Assembly (NCBI GenBank): GCA_046155895.1
Contig: JBJXFB010000059.1
Location: forward strand, 19,853-83,852
From: DASYPQ01 sp046155895
GTDB taxonomy: Bacteria > Planctomycetota > UBA1135 > GCA-002686595
Length of the DNA stretch: 64,000 nucleotides
Direction: 5' to 3'
The notes below the pieces were generated by a model. It saw only the letters and a list, made by a program, of their open reading frames with translations, was not told where the DNA came from and made no database searches. A program made the translations under genes and the position numbers. Shown here in pieces: positions 55,390 to 62,155 of this stretch; position 1 is the stretch's first letter, and each line of letters opens with the position of its first letter.

Positions 55390-56492
55390 TGAGGGTCGAG
55401 AAGGGGCTCGTCCACGTCGTCTCGGCCTTCGACGTCGGGCATTCGATCGATCTCGAGCGCTGCAAGGCCCAAGTCGCCGAGCTGACGGAGATGGGCCGGA
55501 TCCGCCACAAGGGCCACGCGCCGACCTACTTCCAGTTCGATCCGCTGCCCCTGCGGATGACGCGCGAGATCGAACCGCTCGAGATCGCTGCGCGCTCCAC
55601 GAGCTCGAGCGTGGACCTCACGGTCTACGACTTCGGCGGCGTGACGGTCAGCCACACGATCCCGTTCTCGGGCACCTTCGAGGAGATGATCGAGCTCTCG
55701 CGCGCGTTGGCCACGACGGACGTGTTCCTGCGCGACGCGCGGCAGCACGTCGCCCATCTCGTCGCCGTGATCGAGCCCGCCGTCGATCGCGCGGGCATGG
55801 CGGAGCCCACGGAGGACTACGTCATCTTCCTGATCGAGGAGGCGCGCGGACTGGAGCGCCTCGAGGATCTCTGGACGCGCCACGCCCCCTCGACGGCCCG
55901 GCTCCTGCGGTCGGAGGCCGACGCGCTCTCCGAGCAGGAGGTCGCGGACGCGATGGCCACGCGCGTATCGTTCGGGACCGAGGACGTGGCGATCGTCGAC
56001 TGGAGCGCCGCGCTGCTCGTCGACCGCGAGCCCGACGACGTCCGATCCATCCTCGAGTTCGCCAACCTCCAGCTCCTGGAGATGCGCTACCTCGATTCGG
56101 CCCTGGACCAGGCTCTCGACCGCTCGTACGAGGCCGTGTCCGCCCCGCAGCGCTGGAGCCCGTTCGGGCGCTCCGCCGGGTCACGCCTGGAGCTGGCGAA
56201 GATCGGCCGCCTCGAGGTCGACGGGGCGATCCTCTTCGAGCAGGTCGGCAACGCGCTCAAGCTCGTCGGCGACCAGTATCTGGCCCGCGTCTACCGCGCC
56301 ACCTCGCAGCGTTTCCGCCTGGCGGAGTGGAATGCGGGCATCCTGCGCAAGCTCGAGACGATCGAGAGCATCTACCGCAAGCTCCGGGACCGGTCGAGCG
56401 CGGCGCGCGCGGAGGCGCTCGAGTGGATCATCATCGCGCTGATCGCGGTGGAGATCGTCTTCTCGGTGATCTCCAGCCTCTCCCGTCCCTGA
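55389..56492 (+). CDS. RMD1/DUF155-like protein with C-terminal membrane anchor
   Basis: A 367-residue protein. The centre contains SSVDLTVYDFGGVTVSHTIPF, similar to the conserved block of DUF155/RMD1 proteins. The end is LEWIIIALIAVEIVFSVIS, the single tail membrane helix found in that family. A helical segment with frequent Glu/Arg lies between them. RMD1 relatives in yeast and bacteria act in membrane or mitochondrial translation-related functions, but their biochemistry is unknown. It starts in the DUF1080 stop (TGATG overlap), so it is co-translated with it, although its role is probably separate. Confidence 0.65.
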   Translation: MRVEKGLVHVVSAFDVGHSIDLERCKAQVAELTEMGRIRHKGHAPTYFQFDPLPLRMTREIEPLEIAARSTSSSVDLTVYDFGGVTVSHTIPFSGTFEEMIELSRALATTDVFLRDARQHVAHLVAVIEPAVDRAGMAEPTEDYVIFLIEEARGLERLEDLWTRHAPSTARLLRSEADALSEQEVADAMATRVSFGTEDVAIVDWSAALLVDREPDDVRSILEFANLQLLEMRYLDSALDQALDRSYEAVSAPQRWSPFGRSAGSRLELAKIGRLEVDGAILFEQVGNALKLVGDQYLARVYRATSQRFRLAEWNAGILRKLETIESIYRKLRDRSSAARAEALEWIIIALIAVEIVFSVISSLSRP

Positions 56493-56531
56493 CGGGCAGT
56501 CGCGCGCCCGTAGGTCGGCGCTAGCCGCGCC

Positions 56532-56780
56532 CTACCGCTTCTGGAACCAACCGACCGACAACGCGAGTCCCGACCCGAGGGCGAGCAGGCCGCCGACGGC
56601 CATCAGGGTGTACGGCCCCCACTTGATCAGGTTCGCGACGGACGCGGGCGCATCCTGGAAGAGGACTTCCTGCGCGGCGGCTCTGCCGGCCGACAGCAGG
56701 AGACCGACGAGCCCCAAGGCGGCTCCGATGGTCATGAGGAAGCCGGCGCGAAACGTGTCCGTGGGTTCCGGTTGGCTCAT
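56532..56780 (-). CDS. Small two-helix membrane protein
   Basis: An 82-residue protein with two hydrophobic segments (FLMTIGAALGLVGLLLSAG and LMAVGGLLALGSGLALSVGW) and a charged end, FQKR. The ATG at 56780 is used; the frame is open for a further 65 codons, but those are Arg-rich and overlap the next gene. It sits between the DUF155-like gene (convergent) and the HEAT protein gene (same strand). No family is recognised. Confidence 0.55.
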   Translation of the reverse strand: MSQPEPTDTFRAGFLMTIGAALGLVGLLLSAGRAAAQEVLFQDAPASVANLIKWGPYTLMAVGGLLALGSGLALSVGWFQKR

Positions 56781-56881
56781 GTCGGCGGGCGCGCGAGAAT
56801 GCCTCGGGCGGTGGTTGAAACCTACCCCAGGTCCCGTCCCCCTCGCCTCCGAAAAATCTCGGCCGGAGGCCGCTTCCGCGT

Positions 56882-58135
56882 TCAACCGCCGGCCGTTCCA
56901 GCACCTTCCGTCTGGGGCCTGGAAAGTTCTTCGCTCCGCCACTTCGAGCCGTTCTTCTCCCACCAGGCGAGCCACGCCTGGCTCGACTTGCCGGGGGACT
57001 CGCCCGTCAGCCGCTCGAGCGAGGCGCGCACGGCGGCGACCTCGACCGCCACGTTCATGTCCTGGGCACCCGTGACCGCCGCGTCCAGGGCCGATCCTTC
57101 GATGAGCACGTTGATCTGGGGATCCGCGACGGCCTGGAACTGGGCCACCTCGACGTCGAAGTCCTGGATGTAGGCGAACTGGCGCCCGACGAAGATGTTC
57201 GCGTGGGGGATCCTCCCCGGGCTCCCGGCGTCCGATTGGGCGCTGGCGAGGCGCGCGACGAGCGGCTGGACCGCGGCCTTGTATCCCATGTTTCCGAGCG
57301 CCTCGGCCGAGCGCATGCGCAGCTCGGCGGACTGGCTCTTCTCGATGACCCGGACGAGCGGGAGAATCAGCCCGGGCTCGCCGGCCGCGCGCAGGGCGAG
57401 GCTCGAGGCGTTCCGCACCTCGGCCGAGGGATCGAGCACCGCGTGCATCAGGATGGGCTTGATCCCGTCGCCGGGGAGGAGGCGTCTCAGCGCGAGCGCG
57501 GCGAAGCTCCTGCGCGAGTCGACGCGCGAGCGGAGCTCCGCGAGCAGCTCGTCGCGGAGGATCTCGTCCCTCGGCAGCTTCCCGAGCTCGAGCACGGCCA
57601 GCTCGCGCGCCGCGCTCGGGATCGACGCTCCGAAGCGCATGAGATTCTGCTTCGCCTCCGGGAGCTGCGAGGGCGGCACGGTGATCGGCGGGACGCTCAT
57701 CACGTTCGAGTGCTCCCGGAGCGACTCGAGCGCGGCCGGATGGTCGGGCTCGAAGCCGAGCACGTTGCTCATCTCGTCAAGTCCCTCCTGGACCAGGCCG
57801 GCCGAGAGCGCCCAATCCGCCAACTGCACGCGGAGATCGAGGTTGCCCGGCGGCGTCGCGCCCTTCTTCTCCCGCCACGAACCCAGGACCTCGCTCTCGA
57901 GCTCCGTGCGGACGACGAAGCTCGGCTCGATCTGGCGCCAGCCCGCCTTGCCGCGGTACTCCCAGCGTCCGTCGGCGAAGCGCGTGACGCCCCGCACGGT
58001 TTGTCCCGACCGCAGATGCACGATCCGCCGCAGCTCGCGTGCGTCGCCTTCGTCCTGGCTTCTCGCGGGCCCGGCGAGGAGAACGGCTCCGAGGATGGCG
58101 ATCGCAAAGGTCAGCGGGTGCAAGGGATGGCGCAT
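56882..58135 (-). CDS. Exported HEAT-repeat protein
   Basis: A 417-residue protein with a signal peptide (FAIAILGAVLLAGPARSQ). After an N-terminal beta part (RIVHLRSGQTVRGVTRFADG) come helical HEAT/armadillo-type repeats. Examples are AARELAVLELGKLPRDEIL, VRNASSLALRAAGEPGL and MRSAEALGNMGYKAAVQPLV. The C-terminus is helical, ending WLAWWEKNGSKW, a motif common in planctomycete-type HEAT proteins. It probably serves as a scaffold in the periplasm. The start is the ATG at the signal peptide. A 171-base spacer separates it from the propeller gene on the same strand; I see no gene in that spacer. Confidence 0.75.
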   Translation of the reverse strand: MRHPLHPLTFAIAILGAVLLAGPARSQDEGDARELRRIVHLRSGQTVRGVTRFADGRWEYRGKAGWRQIEPSFVVRTELESEVLGSWREKKGATPPGNLDLRVQLADWALSAGLVQEGLDEMSNVLGFEPDHPAALESLREHSNVMSVPPITVPPSQLPEAKQNLMRFGASIPSAARELAVLELGKLPRDEILRDELLAELRSRVDSRRSFAALALRRLLPGDGIKPILMHAVLDPSAEVRNASSLALRAAGEPGLILPLVRVIEKSQSAELRMRSAEALGNMGYKAAVQPLVARLASAQSDAGSPGRIPHANIFVGRQFAYIQDFDVEVAQFQAVADPQINVLIEGSALDAAVTGAQDMNVAVEVAAVRASLERLTGESPGKSSQAWLAWWEKNGSKWRSEELSRPQTEGAGTAGG

Positions 58136-58306
58136 GAGTTTCTCGCGAGGACTGCCGGGGAAGCTACCCCAAGTCGAGGCCAGGGGTACGTCCGCCGCGG
58201 CAGAAGCCGTACCAAGCGGGGCAGCCACGCCCGACCGGCCGCCGAGCGGGATCCAGACCGGGATCGTGCGCGCTTCCGCACGGTGTTCGCTGGGGTTCCG
58301 GGCGGT

Positions 58307-59968
58307 TCAGGGGCAGATCACGAACCGGACCGCATCCGTCAGGCCCGTCCCGTAGCCCGCCGGATCCTGCCCGTCGCGGTAGAACCAGCGCGCGCAGACC
58401 GTCGCGCCGGCCGTGAGACCCGGGTCGATCCCGCTCTGGATGCGGAGATTGAAGTCCGTCGACAGCGCGCCCGAGCAGTCGAGGGGTCCCTGGTTGCCGC
58501 CCGAGTTCTGGGTCGGGAGGCGCTTCAGCGGCGGCGCCACGCAGATCTTCACGCCCTGGAACGGGGTGAAGGCCGAGTCGTAGCCGTAGAAGAGCAGGCT
58601 CAGCTTGTTGTTCAGGATCTTCGTCCCCGTGATCAGGAACGGACTGGGGGAGCTCACGCTCGGTCCACCGCTGAAGCCGATCGCCGGGCGGCAGCCCAGG
58701 CTGTTGATCTTCTTCGTGCAGTACACCTGCGGGCCCTGGCTCCAACCGTAGCGCTTGGCGTAGACGTCCGAGCCGTTCCCCGGGTCGCCCGGGCCCTCGA
58801 AGGCGATCACGAGCCGTTCCCCGGCCCAGTCCATCGCGGGACAAGGGAGAACCGCGCCCGAGGAGGGAGTCTCGTTGACCACGAAATCGGGGGCCAGCGG
58901 GTTGCCTTGGACGTCGTAGCGGCGCGCGCGGACCTTGACCATCGATCCGCCGGCGGAGGCGTCCTCCCAGGTGATCACGGCGCGGCCGATCGAGTCGACC
59001 GCGATGCGAGCGTGGTCCTGATTGCCCTGGGAGATCGAGTTCACCTGGAACTCCGGCGCCAGGGGGAGGCCGGTCGAGTCGAAGATGCGCGCGAAGATGC
59101 CGTAGCCCGAACCGTCGGCCAGCTGGTCCTCCCACACGACGAAGAAGCGCCCCGCGCCGTCCGCGACGACGCGCGGATCGCGCTGGTCGCCGTTCGACGC
59201 GAAGGTGGTCAGGGGGAATTCCTGGGATTGGAGCGGGACACCGTTCGGATCGAAGGCGCGCCCCCACAGGTTGATCCCCGACCCGACGCCGCCGTGCGAG
59301 GCGTAGTCGACGAACACGATGAAGATGTTCCCGTTCGAGGCGACGGCGGGGGCCGGATCGACCTGCGCGTCGAAGGTGTACGTGTTCACCGGGATGTCGG
59401 TGGTGAGCAGCGCTCCGTTGGCCCCCAGGATCTTGAAGTACGCATTCCCGTCCCCGTCGCCGGACCAGGCGACGACGAAGCCGCCCGAGGGCATGGGCGC
59501 GATCAACGGCCTCCATTGGGACTGCCAAGTGATCGAGTTGATCAGGAACTCGCCCGTGATCGGCTGCCCGTTCGCGCCGTACATGCGCCCGAAGACGCCC
59601 ATGCCCGAGCCGTCGTACCCGTCGCGCTCCGACCAGGCGATCAGGCAGGTTCCGGTCGTCCCGTAGCAGATCGCGGGCTCGTCCTGGATGCCGGTGTTGT
59701 AGACCGTGTTGACCTGGAACTGGTCACCGAGCGGGGACATGAGTTCGTCGAAATGCCGGGCGAAGACGTCCTGCCCCTCGCTCCAGGCGAAGGTCCAGCG
59801 GTTCGGACCGCGCGAGACCATCGACCAGATCTGGTTGTAGGGGATGCTCTGCGAGGTCCGGAACTCGGAGTCCATGGGACCGAAGGTCCGGTCGCAGGTC
59901 TGGGCGCCGGCGCCGGGGGCCAGGAAGCAGGGCCCGAGCAACCAGGCGAGGCGCTGGGGAAGGCGCAT
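58307..59968 (-). CDS. Secreted propeller-like repeat protein with cysteine-rich C-terminal module
   Basis: A 553-residue exported protein (signal peptide MRLPQRLAWLLGPCFLAPGA). Residues 30-400 hold repeats of about 55 residues with the pattern FVVAWSGDGDGNAYFKILGA and DARGLPLAPEFQVN-like ends, typical of beta-propeller proteins without a known enzyme site. From about residue 410 the module YCTKKINSLGCRP begins, with NNKLSLLFYG, PFQGVKICV and a final FVICP. It matches the C-terminal module of the protease at 42163-43710. The gene is on the minus strand between the HEAT protein and the barrel protein. Function unknown; surface binding is likely. Confidence 0.78.
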   Translation of the reverse strand: MRLPQRLAWLLGPCFLAPGAGAQTCDRTFGPMDSEFRTSQSIPYNQIWSMVSRGPNRWTFAWSEGQDVFARHFDELMSPLGDQFQVNTVYNTGIQDEPAICYGTTGTCLIAWSERDGYDGSGMGVFGRMYGANGQPITGEFLINSITWQSQWRPLIAPMPSGGFVVAWSGDGDGNAYFKILGANGALLTTDIPVNTYTFDAQVDPAPAVASNGNIFIVFVDYASHGGVGSGINLWGRAFDPNGVPLQSQEFPLTTFASNGDQRDPRVVADGAGRFFVVWEDQLADGSGYGIFARIFDSTGLPLAPEFQVNSISQGNQDHARIAVDSIGRAVITWEDASAGGSMVKVRARRYDVQGNPLAPDFVVNETPSSGAVLPCPAMDWAGERLVIAFEGPGDPGNGSDVYAKRYGWSQGPQVYCTKKINSLGCRPAIGFSGGPSVSSPSPFLITGTKILNNKLSLLFYGYDSAFTPFQGVKICVAPPLKRLPTQNSGGNQGPLDCSGALSTDFNLRIQSGIDPGLTAGATVCARWFYRDGQDPAGYGTGLTDAVRFVICP

Positions 59969-60011
59969 GATGAAACTTTATCACAGGCCCGGAACTCCGC
60001 CGGAAACGCCC

Positions 60012-61253
60012 TCAACGCTGGAAGATCGGGAGCAACCCCTCGGGCAGGGCCAGCACCAGGCAATTGGTGGCCGTCGCGTAGACGTCGCCGAATCGATCGT
60101 CGTGCCACGATCCGTCCGGCTTCTGGCTCGTGAGCACGAGCTTCGCCTCCGCCGCGAACCAGCGCTCGAAGGTGTCGCGCTCGGGATGCTGCCACAAGGC
60201 CTGCGCCAGGTAGAGGCGCTCGTAGTAGGCGCACCAGGCGTGACGCGCGTCGCGCTCCTCGGGCAGGCGCCGGTCCTCGAGGACATTCCCGGGATGACGC
60301 CCGATCCAGGTCTCGCGGGCCGAGAGTCCGCGGAAGACGTAGTCGTAGGCGTCCTTCAGCGGCTTGCCCTCGTACTTCCCGGCGGCGTTGAGCGTCGCGA
60401 TCGCGGCCGCGGTCAGCGCCAGCGTCGAACGCTCGTCCCCGAGCGCGTAGCGGAACGACCCGTCCTCCTTCTGCGATCGCGCGAGGTAGTCGAGCGCGCG
60501 CCCGATCGTCAGCGGCTGGACCTGGAAGCCGGCGTTGTGGGCCGCGCGCAGCGCCTGGACCTCGCAGATCGTGATCGAGCCCTCGTGCTCGAGTGACTTC
60601 CTCGGGGCGTACCACCAGCCGCCCTCGACGCCCTGGCATTTCTCGATGCAGCCGATCGCGGCGCGGAGCGCGCGGTCGATCCTCGCGCCGCGCTCGCTTT
60701 TCGGCGAGAGGATCGCGGCGTGGGCGAGAGCGAGCGTGGCGAGGCCGTGCCCGTGCATGCGCGAGAGCCCGTCGCCGTTCTCCGAGATGTAGCCGGGAGC
60801 TTCCGCGCGCGGATCGAGCTCGGTGTGTGCGACGATCCAATCGATCGCCCGGCCGAGCTCGGCGCCGTGGGTTCCGCGGCCGGGACCGTCGCCTCCCGCC
60901 ATCCAGGCGAGGGCGGCGAGCGAGGTCACGGCGACCGGCGCGGGGTCCTCGGCGCCTCCGCGAGGCAGCGATCCGTCCGGAACCGTCCCGGCGGCGGTCG
61001 CGAGCCACGCGAGCCCGCGCTGGAGCGCGGCGCGGGCGGCTTCCCGTTCGCGCGAGGGGGCGTCCGCGTCCTTTTCCTGGCCCTCGAGGGCCGAAGCGAG
61101 CCCGCTCGGGCGCGAGACCGCGACGCGGGGTCCTTCCGACCACTCGGCGCTCGCATTCCTCTCGGCGCGCGCCCCGGCGAGAGGCGCGGCCGCGATCCCG
61201 AACCCTAGGAGCCCGAGCGCTTGGAGAGACGGCGGTAGTAGGCGTCGATCCAA
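60012..61253 (-). CDS. Prenyltransferase/squalene-cyclase-like alpha-barrel protein
   Basis: About 413 residues. The body is a series of helical pairs with repeats such as ALQRGLAWLATAAGTVPDGS, IDWIVAHTEL and ALDYLARSQKEDGSF, the QW-like pattern of the alpha/alpha-toroid fold of terpenoid cyclases and prenyltransferases. The cyclase DXDD acid motif is not seen, so it is likely a non-cyclase relative of unknown role, as often found in planctomycete VWA/coiled-coil operons. A leader (LQALGLLGFGIAAAPLAG) suggests export. I use TTG at 61253, which overlaps the preceding gene's end by 49 bases; no good ribosome site is visible there. Confidence 0.65.
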   Translation of the reverse strand: MDRRLLPPSLQALGLLGFGIAAAPLAGARAERNASAEWSEGPRVAVSRPSGLASALEGQEKDADAPSREREAARAALQRGLAWLATAAGTVPDGSLPRGGAEDPAPVAVTSLAALAWMAGGDGPGRGTHGAELGRAIDWIVAHTELDPRAEAPGYISENGDGLSRMHGHGLATLALAHAAILSPKSERGARIDRALRAAIGCIEKCQGVEGGWWYAPRKSLEHEGSITICEVQALRAAHNAGFQVQPLTIGRALDYLARSQKEDGSFRYALGDERSTLALTAAAIATLNAAGKYEGKPLKDAYDYVFRGLSARETWIGRHPGNVLEDRRLPEERDARHAWCAYYERLYLAQALWQHPERDTFERWFAAEAKLVLTSQKPDGSWHDDRFGDVYATATNCLVLALPEGLLPIFQR

Positions 61254-62098
61254 TCGCGGTAGGGTGCGGGAAGGTCCCCGCCGCCTTGAGCACGGAAGAC
61301 GTCGCGGACGTGCGGCGGGAGTTCGCCCCACTTCTCGACCGGAGTCCCGGTCGAGTTCGCCTCGCCCTTCGCCCCGCCTTGCGGCGGTGCGCCGGCCTTG
61401 TCCTGGGCGGAGAGGGTGGAGGACTGGTTTCCCTTCGGATCGCCGGAGCGGGCGTGCGAGTCGCCGGGCTTCTCGCCGTCCCCGCCCTTGTCGTCCTCTC
61501 CGTTCTTCTCGCCGCCCTTGTCGGGAGCGCCGGGTGTCGCTTCGCGCTGCGTCGTGTTGCCGCCCTGCTGATCGAGCGGGCTCGAGCCGGGGCTGCCCTC
61601 GCTCTCTCCCGGCTGGCCCTGACCCTTGGAATTCTTGTCGCTCTTCTGACCCGGCGAACCGCCGGCTTGACCGAGGGCCTGGCACAGGCCCCCGCTTCCA
61701 CCCTTTCATGTGCCGCCGGGCTCGTGCGGATGGTCGGCCAGCTCGAAGAGCTTGTCGATCCCCTGGAGCACCGCTTGGCTGCGCTTCTCGGACTTCGCGA
61801 GGAGCTCGTCGATGCCCGCGATCGCCTTCGCGGCCTTCTCCTCGGCGCCCTTTGCCGACGCGCCGCCGGCGCTCGCATCCGAGAGCAGCCGGTCGATCTC
61901 GCGCAGGTCCTGTTCGATCTGGCCGAAGATCCTCGCCATCTCGGCGTGGGGATCGTCCGCGGCGTGCTCGACCATGGGGAGCGGCACCTTGAGATCCACC
62001 TTCGGCTTCGCGGGGTCGTCGAGGCGCATCGGGAAGAGCAGAAGCGCGAACGCCAGGGCGCTCGGCGCAGGTCGCAGGTCTTTCATCTTGGTCCTCAT
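61205..62098 (-). CDS. Exported coiled-coil/Gly-rich protein with in-frame TGA, candidate new selenoprotein
   Basis: Read through TGA, this is 297 residues. The N-terminal part has a leader (ALAFALLLFPMRLDD) and a helical region (EMARIFGQIEQDLREIDRLL). It reaches HPHEPGGT, then TGA at 61706-61708 (codon 131), and continues in the same frame for 166 codons: KGGSGGLCQALGQAGG, a long Gly/Lys/Gln-rich stretch, and a folded end VEKWGELPPHVRDVF. That end resembles proteins of planctomycete VWA/MoxR-type operons. No start codon with a ribosome site follows the TGA. A 10-bp hairpin follows it. A Cys eight residues later could pair with the Sec. Selenocysteine is the simplest reading; a nonsense mutation is the alternative. 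An ATG at 62086 is another start. Confidence 0.7.
61672..61694 (-). promoter_or_regulatory. Candidate bacterial SECIS hairpin of the 61205-62098 gene
   Basis: On the coding strand, starting 12 nucleotides after the TGA, CGGGGGCCTG pairs with CAGGCCCTCG: ten base pairs with one G-U wobble and a three-base loop TGC. The loop begins at nucleotide +22 after the TGA and its second base is G, the same geometry as in the peroxiredoxin gene. The gene is GC-rich, so chance hairpins are common; the spacing match is what makes it notable. Confidence 0.55.
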
Positions 62099-62155
62099 CG
62101 GATGCTCACTCCCGGTACCTCATGCTAACCGCCATGCCGGACATCAGGGTCGGCC

